From NCBI GenBank assembly GCA_022747635.1, contig JAKTNV010000004.1, positions 82,434,552 to 82,498,551 on the forward strand: a DNA stretch of 64,000 nucleotides, read 5' to 3'. Source of the DNA: Hetaerina americana (Eukaryota; Arthropoda; Insecta; Odonata; Calopterygidae). The position numbers and the translations under genes are program-made. Numbering within the stretch: position 1 is the first letter of the stretch; every line of letters starts with the position of its first letter. Shown here one piece after another: positions 12,014-22,668 of the stretch. The notes under the pieces were generated by a model. That model worked only from the letters and a program-made list of their open reading frames with translations, was not told where the DNA came from and did no database searches.

Positions 12014-12400
12014 AAGGTAATCTACCGGTTAAGGTAGGTTTTTGGATGAACACAACTACCAAACCAACATTTTATTACTCCTAACAAAACACAAAATCCA
12101 TCATCCTACTCAAAATCAAGTCCCTCTTCATCTCTGAGTACTTTCTTCCTCCTTTCATCCCGTCCAACATCCCTATCCTGTTCCTCCCCTTTCCTCGTTT
12201 GCCTAACATTCTCCCCTCTATCACAGTCTTCAACATCCCACTGCCGGTCAATACCCCCTTCAGCCACTTTTCCTGCCTCCATAGGATTGCTCCCAACAAA
12301 CCCCTCTCTTCGCCCACCATACCAAGTACTTCCTCATTTGTTTTCTTCTCTGTCCATTTCACCTTCTCCATTCTTCTCCACACCCACATTTCAAAAGCCG
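12014..12400 (-). mobile_element. 5'-truncated LINE 3' end (C-terminal coding end plus 3' UTR)
   Basis: On the minus strand from 12398 an open frame reads AFEMWVWRRMEKVKWTEK, then TNEEVLGMVGEER and MLKTVIEGRMLGKRGKGR, ending at 12081. This is the typical C-terminal tail, after the catalytic RT domain, of arthropod endonuclease-RT LINEs. About 105 codons are still open. The 3' end, GGTAATCTACCGGTTAAGG read on the plus strand from 12015, is shared with the copy at 54315, fixing the element's 3' boundary. The 5' break abuts an AT-rich tract. Catalytic RT and endonuclease domains are missing. Confidence 0.85.
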
Positions 12401-12410
12401 GAAAATATAT

Positions 12411-12420
12411 AAATAAATAA

Positions 12421-12451
<31 letters not shown>

Positions 12452-12454
12452 TAT
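12411..12454. repeat. (TA)n microsatellite
   Basis: TAAATAAATAAA followed by about 17 TA units with one interruption (ACAT). It lies between the 5' break of the LINE fragment and SINE-B copy 1. Confidence 0.95.
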
Positions 12455-12489
12455 TTATCACACTTGGACGGCACAATGGAATACCAAAA

Positions 12490-12794
12490 ATCGAGATGGT
12501 GCGGGGGCTAACGTACTGGCTTCCCACCCTGAGGGCGCGGGTTCAAATCCCGGCGGTGTTGAATATTTTTCAGAGGTATCTCGATCCCTACTTGAGGTGC
12601 TTTGTGGAGGGCACTTTGAGTGAGTACGCCGTCCGTCGGATGGGACGTTAAACTGCGGACCCCTTGGCGCCTTTCGTAAAGAGCAGGCTAATGCCGACGC
12701 CGGGTTTCTCTCCACCCTTCATCCTTTCCTGTCCATCCCCTATGGCGCAAATGACCTTAGCTGTCGGTCGCCTCCCCTTAAAAACTACTACTAC
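12490..12794 (+). mobile_element. tRNA-derived SINE, family B, copy 1
   Basis: The head has a clear B box GGTTCAAATCC at about 12542, followed by a conserved body (GTTGAATATTTTTCAGAGG, CCGTCCGTCGGATGGGACG, GCTAATGCCGACGCCGG, GTCGGTCGCCTCCC) and a (CTA)n tail. The same body is at 46637-46950 with only scattered changes. TACCAAAA occurs on both sides (12482-12489 and 12795-12802) and may be an 8-bp target duplication, although it overlaps the tail repeat. The element has no coding capacity and would rely on LINE enzyme for movement. Confidence 0.88.
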
Positions 12795-12798
12795 TACC

Positions 12799-14039
12799 AA
12801 AATATAAATACAAAACACATAAAAGGACACTCACATTTAAGAATGTTCGAATTTTCAGCCTTCTCTTGGGCCTTCTTTAGCAGAACAGTGACCATTTTAT
12901 GATCACACTGGTCAAAAATATAACAATGTACTTGTCACGGCTAGTTTTTACGACGATAATTATTTTAAGAGCATGCTTAAAATTGTTTTTTTTTTGCTAG
13001 GAAAACCTTTTGAAGCTCTGAAAACAGCGACTTTTTAGATCCAAACGGTTAGGTACTTTAGATTGAGTAAATTCATCAAAAACATTTTCACAAGCCTAGT
13101 CTATCGCAAATAAATATGACGCAAAAATTTCTTTCTTTTCTGTCGTTCTCCATCTGTGACAATATACCTAAGATAATATGGACTCAAATAAAAATCAGGG
13201 TGCTTTCCTTTGGCTTTAGAACTGAACAAAATATCCATTTGAGAATAATGCTTACCGCCTACGCATCGAAAAACGTTCATTAAGCAACACCTCACAATGG
13301 AAGGATGAGGCACGGAGACACGCGACTGAATCTCAACCACAGCATCAACCACCGACTAATCACAGGCGGATTCCGCGTTCTCTCATCCATCCTGATCTCA
13401 AATCCTCATTTCCGCGAGAAAGGAAGACGTGAGTTGCCATGATTCATTCTTATTACATGAAACCAACATTGTTTCAACCTAAGAACTAACTGAAACTTAA
13501 TCCTTGAAGTAAACAAATCCATGGCATTACCAAGTGAGTACAGTGATGCTCTTTTTTAATGAGGTACGGCAAGAAAAACATTTACAATATCGTTCGTGAT
13601 AAGCTCGACCATAGTCTTTAACTTTCTGCCTGGATAGTCGTGTACCGATGATTAATTCGCAAAATTTTAAGTGCGTACTATACAATTGCTTGCTCAAAAA
13701 TATCACAAGTAATGCTTTCGATAACACTATAAATATGTCACCCTTTCACTTCAGTTCTCATCTATATAATCTTTTCTCAATGTTCTCTCTCTGTTTGCGA
13801 TAGTATTCACATTGTATAAAACATGATGCATCAATGGAGTGATCATTTCAACTTTCTGAACGCATATCACATTTGGTATCACTAACGCTCAGGGGTTTTC
13901 GTACCCTAGGCATTTAATAAATCATTACTTACTATAATTAAAAAGCTCTTTGGATGGATTGCATGGCCATGTTAAAATCTGGTAATGGCAAGGAGTATAT
14001 GTCCCCGCTATGTCCCCCGATCCCCATCGGATTAATCGC
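12799..14039. other. No recognised feature
   Basis: About 1.2 kb with short, unconvincing open frames at 13101-13352 and 13527-13727. No repeat from elsewhere in the window was recognised here. Confidence 0.4.
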
Positions 14040-14480
14040 GCTACGGGCTCTTTTACCCTCCTCCGTCTTGGGGGACGGGGGAGGAGTGGCAGAGATAGAG
14101 AAGAGAGGCGAGGGGGGATGACAGAGGGAGGCCATCACGCCACGGGCACCACGTGACCCGAAGCTCCCCCCGGACGGTGAAGGAAAAGAGGAGACGAGAA
14201 AAGAACAGAGGAGGGGAAGGGAAGAGAGAATGGGAGAAAGAGAGAGAGCCGGGGTACGAAAAAGATTTGAAAAGATGGAGGGGTTGGGAGGAGATGCTTT
14301 GACGAGGCAGAGAGGCAGTGGGGAAAGGGGGTCTGCCGGAGGATGTGGGGGAGGGGGTGTCGCGGGAGGGGGTCGGACGTGGGAGAAGAGGTGAGCGCGT
14401 ATTTCGGGAACTCTATAACGGATGGATGAGAGAGGGAGGGCGAGGACCCCCGTAGGAGAGGTATTGGAGTAGGAAGCGTA
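14040..14480 (+). repeat. Purine-rich, G-run-rich low-complexity tract
   Basis: The plus strand is strongly enriched in G and A, with many runs of three to seven G (for example GGGGGACGGGGGAGG near 14070, and GTGGGGGAGGGGGTG near 14345). Such a tract can form G-quadruplex or triplex structures. The 140-codon minus-strand frame over it (14135-14557) is proline/serine/leucine-rich because of this composition and is not taken as a gene. Confidence 0.8.
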
Positions 14481-17400
14481 GGGTAAGGTGGTTCACAAAA
14501 ACCCACCTTTCGATTTTCCTTCAGCGTACTCACCAACAAATTTTTATAAATTAGCACAAAAACACAACACGCTTATTTAGGAAACACTATTTGTGAGACA
14601 TTAAATGAAGTGGTTTTCCAATTAAAATCGTTTTGTTTCAAGTTTTTGGCGATTTTAAAGCAAACTAATTCAAAAAAGATAAATTAAATTTGAACCCTAC
14701 TGCTTTAAGAGTAAGTACCATAGGGAAATCATGCTATATCCAACACTGAGCAATGAAACTAGTGGCTAATAAATTATTAGAAAGAAGTTTTGATCCACTC
14801 GTAAGGTCATTTTTTTCATATTTTAATAATTTTTAGTCCCCACATTGATGCGAGGCTTTAGTATCGGTGCAGCTGAATTGGTACAATGGCACAAAAAAGT
14901 ATGCAAAAACTCAATAATGGAGAGAATACACTATTCTCAAATTTTCAAGATACGAAGTTTACCCCATGTACTGGTACTCATGTTGTGATTTCGAGGGATG
15001 GTAGATGACTTCGAGGTAGAGAGAGGAACTAACGATCGCCCGCTGCAATATGCTGAGCTCATTTGTTCATAGTAAATGATTCATTCTTAAATATACCACA
15101 AATAAATCATTCTTATTATAAACCTTATAAATATACGAACAAAAGATTAAATATTTTTTAAATATTTTATAATTTATTTTTTGAGGAGAATAGTTTTTAG
15201 ATATTAAAAAATTATTTCATTTAATCTACCAATAAGCAAGAATATCAGAGAGTATTTCAACTGTTCATTTGATTTCACTACAACGTAAACTGGGGCATTC
15301 CACTTTTTATTTGTTATAAAAATGTACACCACTGAAAATCTTGAACTGGGTAAAAAATTAAATGGATTTTTATTCTCTACTTAAAAGATTAGTTTGCCCA
15401 GCCTCATCGGTTTGCCCCTCGGCCTAGAGCGGCGGTAAGGGAGGGTTTTCAGCGGGGTGCAACTACCTCTCGGTCTCTCTCCCTCCAAGTCACCCTCCCG
15501 ACATTGGCATTCAAGGCGTCTCGGCCGCTGCGAAGGCTCCAAGGGAAGGCCTCCCCACAGTTATAACTCCTCTTCCCATTCGCCCAAGGACGGGAAAACA
15601 CATATATCCTCACTCTTCTCTCGCTCTCTCCCATCACCTAGGAAAAGGCTTCCGTTGCTAACCACACCCTCGCCACCCCCACCCGCGGACCCGCTTAGAA
15701 TGAAGAAATATCATTGTATATCCCTCTGCGGACATGTAATGGTAGAATGTTAAATCCTTGCAGGTATACCTTGCAAAAAAGAAAAGGAGAGGTCATACTT
15801 TGCCATGGTTAAGACACATTAGGGATATCTAAGAGGAAATTAAGTATTGAAACGAACCAGAGAATTTTGCTAAGGGTTTAAATTAGATACGATTCATGGA
15901 AGATTAACTGATACAAGGATGATTTGCCATTAGATGCTTGGGAAGAAATTTAGTGTGATGGGTTCATTTCAGACAATAGGATGGAGCTCTTTGGGGAGCA
16001 AAGAGAGCTTTTATATATGCACGGCGAAGACGAGATTATTTCTGACTCATTATGTAGATATATAACTATGCATGAAAGAAAAGACACGTAGGACGAAATG
16101 AGGGGATTTTGCTTGATGTTCAAGAGTAATGTAAGGAAATAGATCATTTAGTCATATTAGGCGGAGCATAGAGCGTTTGTGCCATTTAAGTGGTCATTTT
16201 GGCACCTAAATGCATCCAAATACCCTATCTTGATCATTAGACCACTCTTTACAAATTAAATGTACCACACCGCATGCATCAATATACGTGAATGTGATTG
16301 TCATAGTTCTCTTCAGCTAACATTAAGAAATTTATAATTTGAATCGAATGCGTTTCTACAACTTCGCCCTTTCTCCTAACCAAACACAGGTCAAAAATCT
16401 AAATTGCAAATAACACTTTTCGCATACTTGGCATCGATATAATTAACATTAGCAACATATCCAAATGATAAATCAGAGCATTAAATGCATAGTGTATGTA
16501 AGAATTAGACGAGGTACGCGAGTTTTATATGACATTTCTATGTAATGAGTCGATATAATCTAGCGTATATGATAAGACTCTTACGCTTATTTTTCACTCA
16601 AAAACATTTACCCTCCTCAGATACGCTTTAAAATAATTATTTTTCCTCGAATTTTCGGCGCAAAAATTCACTCGTGAAAGTGTGAATACTCCTTACTATT
16701 CTGTAACGTTTTCATCGGATTAATTTGCGATAGCGGAAGGGAGTGATTCAAAGAAGGGCGTTTATAATAACTTACAGAAAACGATTTGGTTCCATGAAAA
16801 CGTTGTCCGTTGTTAAAACTGTGAAATACTGCAAATTTATCCATCGAATTAATTCAACGACGGGTATAAAACTCGAATGAAATTGCCCAGGCCTGAAGGT
16901 CTTCAGAATTAAGAATGTTCGAGAGGAAATAAACGATGATTACCATCTGCGGAGATTGATCGCACTGGCACTGAGCGCGGGATACGTCAAGTGTGTTTAC
17001 ACACCCGGACGGCACCGTGATATCACTGAGGAGGCACTGTGCAGCGGTTCCCACATAGTCCTCCCATATTCGCGGACACAGTTTCGCCCTCGGCACTCCT
17101 CTCCAAGGTCGCAGCTTTATCGAAGATGCGGCCGCACATGTTCAGCTCATTGCCACAAGTGGGAGGAGCGGACGCCATGGAAACGCCCACGAAGATTAAA
17201 AAACATTGACGCGAGCTATCCGCAATAGCAGAACACTACACTGGATTTCATAAAACAGCGTCGTTATCCAACAGAAAGCCCAAGTCACAGGGATGGAACG
17301 GAAATCCTCCTTCCAATCCATCCTGTCACAGCTGAAACTTTATTATTTTTACGCTCAGTCATATCTCATTCGGTACCGGGGTGGGAGGACACCAAACGAA

Positions 17401-19020
17401 TGACGCAAGAGATGGTTTATGGATCAACATAAAATGTAACATTGTTAATAACAAAGGTAAAAAGACAATGGTTTCACCGACGATCCAAATTCATGGCTCT
17501 GGGAATAATAATAACAGTTGCACTTATGTCAATTTAATGAGTCGTCCATGATATTTGCTGAAATTACTTCAAAGTCGACTCGCTAAAAATCTCTTCATTG
17601 CGTAAAACTATCCAACGCCTGAGTAAACGAATTATCATACCTGTGATTGTTTCCAATTACAGTAGCAATTTAATTTACATTACCAATTAGCAGCAAGCAT
17701 ATAAAAATAAAAGAAAAATACCTGAAAACGATCAAGGTGGAAGAGATATTAAATTAATCAAAACTAAGTTTTAAATTAATCTAACTTAATTAATGTAAAA
17801 GTGATGCTACGATTGAAAGGCTGATGACTACTGTTTTACACCGAAAATGTGATTTGCTCCTATACTATATATTACCAGGCAAGTGAAGAGAAAATAATGA
17901 AAAGAAAACAATACAATAAGCATCAACTGACGCCCATCTAGACGCTTGCTAGGGAAAGCCTCGTCATTTTCAGGATCTCGCATAAGAATTTCACGGACGG
18001 AAATTCAACGGACACTTAGTGGCGGTCCTTTTAAAGACATAAACTGTTATGCCAAGCGGAAGCCGAAGCGGATGATAGGATAAAAATATAACAAATGTAT
18101 TTCGAGAAGTTCTGCGGCTGTAAGAAAGCATTCCTTCCTATCAAAAGTCTTCTGCTGGAAAACTGTAATGCTTAAGGGTCCAAGTGAGGAGCTTATATAA
18201 CGAAATGATAACGGGAACGCTCACAAAGAGGCAGGCCAATGTTAATTAATGCATAAAATTCTTACCAATGCTGATAATTTCGTGAATTAATGCATGAAAT
18301 TCTCACAATTTCGTGAATATTGAATCTATAATTTACCACAGGAATCTTTAGTTAGGACTTAGGGTTCCGCACCGCACTTGATAATGACGTTTTAGCGAGT
18401 TCATACTCACATTATTTTACGCAAAGGTTCGTGTAAAATTATAACTTCAGTTTGCCTTAAAAGAAGAGAGTTTAAGGCTGAGAATTGAGAAACAAATATT
18501 TACGAGCGGAGTTGGAAAATCCTAAAAAAATGGCAATATCATCCTCCGGAAGGCATGGTGAGACCGGGAACTGATTAGGCATCTTCGGGCTTGTTTGTGG
18601 AGAAATACAGCATTTCCTGTGATTAAGGTGGCTCCCAAGTCTAGGACGCATCCCGATTTCAAAATGAAAACTTCCGTGAAAAAAGAACGTACATAAAACT
18701 GAGGTTTCGGAATCTTAACCACATCAATATTTGATTTTTCAAATGACTAACTAAGATCACACCACTTATTATTCGGCATGTTTATTTTTTAATGCAATTA
18801 CTGGCTTAAGGCCACTCTTCAAGGTCTACAACTACCCTGCCGGTTGGAAGTTATAGACCGGAAAAAAAGTTTCATAACACTAAACATCGTTCACGATGCC
18901 GAAGAATACGGTAAGCGCAGAAAATAATTTTGTCCAGTGTCGCTCCTCATTATTATAATTTCAATCCGAAGATTTTAGACGGTTTGATCGGAAGGTAATC
19001 GCAGCGATCAGAGTTTTGCT
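14481..19020. other. No supported gene; possible decayed coding remnant at 15900-16150
   Basis: 4.5 kb of mostly AT-rich DNA. From about 15917 to 16145 the plus strand reads protein-like text with scattered stops (for example CDGFISDNRMELFGEQREL), which could be a transposon remnant, but I cannot name it. Around 16180-16260 short inverted motifs occur (GTGGTC/GACCAC). Frames at 15457-15753, 16854-17228 and 18522-18722 have no recognisable domain. Confidence 0.35.
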
Positions 19021-19040
19021 ATATACTTTTTTTGCAGTTG

Positions 19041-19078
19041 GCTCCTGAAGACGTTCTCAGTGGAAAAACGAAACGCTG
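19041..19078 (+). other. Hammerhead-ribozyme-like core motif
   Basis: CTGAAGA at 19045-19051 is followed by CGTT, a loop, AACG and then AAAC. This resembles the hammerhead core (CUGANGA, stem II, GAAA) that often marks ends of Penelope-like elements and related retroelements. Stem II is short and stems I and III were not convincingly traced, so catalysis is not claimed. It may simply be the conserved 3' motif of a decayed retroelement. Confidence 0.3.
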
Positions 19079-20340
19079 TCTCCAAAAAATAATCGATAAA
19101 CAGTAGGATATCCGGAAAAAATACACGTATATAGCGTATCGGTAGACTGTTGTCCATTCCTATTTCCTTTCTAAAGCTTACTACTTTGCGCCTTGATAGG
19201 ACTCCCGTCTAACATCCCTCGTTGCTTGGCCCACATACGTATTAGTCCTTCCTTCTCCATTAAGGCCTACCCTTATGCTACCAGAGAATCCATTAAGTCT
19301 CATGGATACGCGATATAAGCTGTTCCTCATACCTATTATGCAAGTTACGGAGAATATTTATTGTTCAAAGTGACTATGCAAGTCGTATCTCTAAACCTAT
19401 TCCCAGTTCGAATTGGAAACTTTGAGTACTTTGTCTTCCGAGTACCTCCATTGAATTTGTCATCAAGCAAATTTGAAAGGGATGCGTTTCACGATTTAGG
19501 GAGGTTACATCCAAATGTTAGTCAAGTACATCTCAGTCTTATACAACTCCTTCCATTTGTAACATAATACGTACTCTTATCAAATAATGGTGGTAAAAAC
19601 AAGGACTCCCCGTGTTAGTTTTATCAGAAATCGTCGTCGAAAATCCAAGATTTTTATGCATGCTTCTATGGAAGTGGAGGACTACAACCCGAAGAATTGT
19701 GGTTTGATGGTGCAGGGATACATGTTGTTCTCGCGAAACACTCATACTATGAGAGCATTCATGTGAGAGTTGTAATATACGAATGGTTTCCAAATTGGCA
19801 TCCTCAGAATTAGTCCAAATAAATTTTAGAGCACGCAATCATACTTATTATGGGTGCGTATATAACATTCGTCCTAGTCGACGAAAATCACAGATTACTC
19901 CAAAGCTGATAAATTTTTATCTTAAGTCATCGAAAACGTATTTCGATTGAAGTTTCGAGTCATTCCCAACCCATTCTTCGCGACGCAAGGCAACGGCCGC
20001 GACACACTACTTCCCGGGATTCCTGACGAGCACAACTTTTCACAAATGAAACCACTTAAAAAAATAATAAAGCCCGCTGCAGTGCCCACTCCAATGCCCG
20101 AGTCGACCTTGGGACGACCTTGTCGGGACACCAAGGCGTCGGATTTCTCCGCCGCCCTACCCAGAGACCGTCATCGCATAAGGATTCGTCCCCCTCCCAC
20201 GCCATTCTTCATCCCCGCATATGCACTGAAATGGACGGCGCGGATGACCTAACACCGACTGAGGAATCGGATGGGAATGAGCGTGGCAAATGTATCATCA
20301 GTCTTTCTTGCACTTGCTTTCGTTGATTTCTCAGATGGAG
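19079..20340. other. No recognised feature
   Basis: Short open frames at 19361-19567, 19539-19838 and 19947-20252 show no known domain. Bases 19970-20260 are GC-richer than the surroundings. Confidence 0.4.
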
Positions 20341-20365
20341 GAGGGGATGGCCGTGTTTCGCATAA

Positions 20366-20397
20366 GGGGGGGGGGTAGGGGACTTGGGGAGGGGTGG
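20366..20397 (+). repeat. G-quadruplex-forming run
   Basis: Ten Gs, then GGGG, GGGG, GGGG and GG separated by TA, ACTT, A and T. Four tracts of at least four Gs with loops of 1-4 bases fit the usual G-quadruplex pattern very well. Confidence 0.85.
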
Positions 20398-20852
20398 TTG
20401 TTTTCCTGGAAAGAAGGGACCGAGAGACCCTTCTGGTGTCGTGAGAGTGTCACGCTACGGACGAATGGGCGGGGTTGTTTTTCATTTTGAGAGAGGCATG
20501 CCCCACCCTTGTGTGCACGTTGCTTCTTCCACGAAGGTGAAGAAACTAGGGGGGAGGGGGAATCCGTAGGTAGACACTGGTTCACCCAATCCCCCAACCG
20601 GGTTCCGCTAACAGGCGTATGGGATTTCGTGAGCATTCGCGATTCTAACACGCGAGGCAAATTTAAATAGAACATATTTGTCATACTTCCTTCCTTCCAT
20701 CCCGTCTGTTGGTATCCCTCATCTAATGCGTGCATATGGGATTAATTCTCACACCGATGAAGGTGGCAGAGACCACGGAAATATTTAAAAAGTGAGTATG
20801 TATTAATGAATGTGTTTGGGTGAGTGTGCGTGTGCATGTGCGTACATATATA

Positions 20853-21132
20853 AAAAACCATAAACACAGTTATCAACCCGAAGGTCGGTTCGGTAGGTGA
20901 TGGTCGAGTTCACCCAGTACTAAGCCCGACGGAGTGTCAAATTCACACATCAGGGTAGGGGGGCCCAGTTCCTTTTCCTGTGCCGGTTATGGTTTCCCAG
21001 GAAGACCTGGTACCCGAAAAATCACTTTCAGCTTGGGTGGAGCTGCAGGTACCCAGAGTGCCTTGCCCGGGAACCGAACCCGGGACCCTCCGGTCAGCAG
21101 TCCAACACTCTACCCACTGGACTACCGCGACC

Positions 21133-21135
<3 letters not shown>
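20853..21135 (-). mobile_element. tRNA-derived SINE, family A, copy 2
   Basis: On the minus strand from 21135 the head reads GGGTCGCGGTAGTCCAGTGG (A box TAGTCCAGTGG) and has a perfect B box GGTTCGATTCC equivalent near 21080. The body has GATTTTTCGGGTACC, GGAAACCATAACCGGCAC and ACCTTCGGGTTGATAACTG, and the end reads into TTTATGG and an A-rich tail on that strand. TACATATATA is found on both sides (20843-20852 and 21136-21145) and fits a 10-bp target duplication. The right-hand repeat is the beginning of a long (TA)n array. Confidence 0.9.

Positions 21136-21138
<3 letters not shown>

Positions 21139-21182
<44 letters not shown>
21139..21182. repeat. (TA)n microsatellite
   Basis: About 22 uninterrupted TA units directly abutting the head side of SINE-A copy 2, starting within its apparent target duplication. 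Confidence 0.97.
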
Positions 21183-21185
<3 letters not shown>

Positions 21186-21216
21186 CACCCTTTTCAGGCA
21201 GGTTTTCGTGTATATA
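21181..21216 (+). repeat. Left arm of a perfect 36-bp inverted repeat flanking the mariner
   Basis: ATTTTCACCCTTTTCAGGCA and the following 16 bases are exactly reverse-complemented at 22561-22596. Without the transposon the two arms would lie a few TA units apart as one hairpin with a TA-rich loop. The arm is not found around mariner copy 1, so it belongs to the target site and not to the transposon. Confidence 0.95.
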
Positions 21217-21222
21217 TATATA

Positions 21223-22558
21223 TACTACCTTGATCAAAAATTTCCCGGAATTTATTCAGAAAATTAAAAATACAAGTTTATTCATCTAAATCTATATTGT
21301 CCCCTTCAAAGTAATCCCCATCGACTGCAACACACTTATGCCAGCGCTTGATCCAATCCTCGAAACATTTTTTATATTCGGTTTTCGGTATGTCCATCAG
21401 TGCTTCCTGCGATTTTTCCATTACTTCCTCTCGGCTGCTAAAACGCGTTCCCCGTAATGGTTTTTTAACTCGATTGAACAGAAAGAAGTCACAGGGAGCC
21501 AAATCAGGTGAATTCGGTGGCTGTTGGATGGTATTTGTTGCATTTTTCGTCAAAAAATTACGAATAATGATAGCACTGTGCGACGGTGCGTTATCATGGT
21601 GCAAAATCCACGAGTTTTCTGCCCACATTTCTGGTCTCTTTCGGCGAATTGCTTCACGCAAACGTCTCATAACGCCCAAATAATACTCTTTGTTTACTGT
21701 CTGGCCTTCTGGCAAAAATTCATGATGCACTACACCGTTGTAATCCATGAAAACCGTCAGCATTGCCTTCTTTTTTGACTGAAAACGACGTGGTTTTTTT
21801 GGTCTCGGCTCATTTGGTGAACGCCATTCACTTGCCTGATGTCTGGATTGCGTGTCGTACTCATAAACCCACGTCTCGTCTCCAGTAATGATCCTTTTGA
21901 TGAATGTGGGATCGGATTCAGCCTCGCAAATCATGTCTTTTGCGACGTCAACACGGTCTCTTTTTTGCATGAAATTGAGGTCTTTTGGCACCAACTTTGC
22001 TGCTACACGACGGAAACCCAAATCATTAACCACAATGTCTTGGGCGGATCCATAGGCAATGTTCAAGTCCTCCGCTATTTCTCTGATGGTTAATTTGCGG
22101 TTATTGACCAACATTTCTTTTACTTTATCAATTTTTTCACCGACTTTCGATGTCGATGGTCTGCCACTGCGTTCATCATCTTCGATTGACTCACGACCAC
22201 TTCTGAACCGCTCGTGCCACTGGTAAACGACCGTTTTTTTTAGAGAATCGTTGCCGAAACACTTTTCCAACATTTCCAACGTCCGTGCGCCACTAAATCC
22301 GTTTTTTACGCAAAATTTAATACAAGTTCGTTGTTGCAAATTTAAATCCATTTCTGAAATTGTAAAAAATCGCCAACACACACAGAGATAGATGTACTCT
22401 TGGCTACGTAACTTTTGCAAATGTCAAGTTATGACACTAAGATTTAAAGGGAATATCAACAACAGATGTACCAATTTAACAAAAAAAACAGAACTCAAAT
22501 CGGAACGATGGGAGCGCCACACGGTGGTTATTCCGGGAATTTTTTGATCAAGGTAGTA
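21223..22558 (-). mobile_element. mariner-family DNA transposon, copy 2 (apparently intact)
   Basis: A 1,336-bp element with imperfect terminal inverted repeats of about 28 bp (TACTACCTTGATCAAAAA at each end), inserted at TA (21221-21222 and 22559-22560; the flank is a TA run, so the edge is ambiguous by one or more TA units). It contains one uninterrupted transposase gene on the minus strand. It is nearly identical to copy 1 at 2843-4169 in the opposite orientation. The near identity and intact gene indicate recent transposition. Confidence 0.96.
21278..22351 (-). CDS. mariner transposase, intact, DD34D
   Basis: The enzyme would cut the transposon out at its inverted repeats and join it to a TA site. 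Starting at MDLNLQQR (22351) the product is 357 residues, the usual size for mariner. The frame stays open 23 codons further upstream, but MDLN is chosen because it fits the family N-terminus and because the upstream part lies in the untranslated leader. Residues 1-110 are the helix-turn-helix DNA-binding region, with ERSGRPSTS near 60-68. Catalytic aspartates are D158 (ITGDETWVYEYD), D253 (HHDNAPSHSA) and D288 (SPDLAPCDFFLF), giving 34 residues between the last two: the mariner DD34D signature. The family's WVPHEL-like linker appears as LVPKDLN near 120-126. No stop or frameshift is present. Whether it is expressed is unknown. Confidence 0.96.
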   Translation of the reverse strand: MDLNLQQRTCIKFCVKNGFSGARTLEMLEKCFGNDSLKKTVVYQWHERFRSGRESIEDDERSGRPSTSKVGEKIDKVKEMLVNNRKLTIREIAEDLNIAYGSAQDIVVNDLGFRRVAAKLVPKDLNFMQKRDRVDVAKDMICEAESDPTFIKRIITGDETWVYEYDTQSRHQASEWRSPNEPRPKKPRRFQSKKKAMLTVFMDYNGVVHHEFLPEGQTVNKEYYLGVMRRLREAIRRKRPEMWAENSWILHHDNAPSHSAIIIRNFLTKNATNTIQQPPNSPDLAPCDFFLFNRVKKPLRGTRFSSREEVMEKSQEALMDIPKTEYKKCFEDWIKRWHKCVAVDGDYFEGDNIDLDE

Positions 22559-22560
22559 TA

Positions 22561-22596
22561 TATATACACGAAAACCTGCCTGAAAAGGGTGAAAAT
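22561..22596 (-). repeat. Right arm of the 36-bp inverted repeat flanking the mariner
   Basis: Exact reverse complement of 21181-21216 (ends TGAAAAGGGTGAAAAT). It directly follows the right TA of the transposon. See the left arm for interpretation. Confidence 0.95.
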
Positions 22597-22668
22597 GTAT
22601 TTACATAAATATAGATATAGGGGTACGGGATAGAAACGCATATGACAGAGGCAAAGTCTTCTCTTTGA

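Noticed and set aside
12081..12527. 148-codon minus-strand frame taken as one protein
   Set aside because: Its first 43 residues translate SINE-B edge and the (TA)n array; only the last 105 codons are real LINE coding sequence.
14135..14557. 140-codon proline/serine-rich minus-strand frame
   Set aside because: It is explained by the purine-rich tract on the other strand and has no domain or splice context.
21348..22093. Plus-strand frames of 84-111 codons opposite the transposase
   Set aside because: They are antisense shadows of the mariner gene; the same shadows occur opposite copy 1 at 3614-4044.
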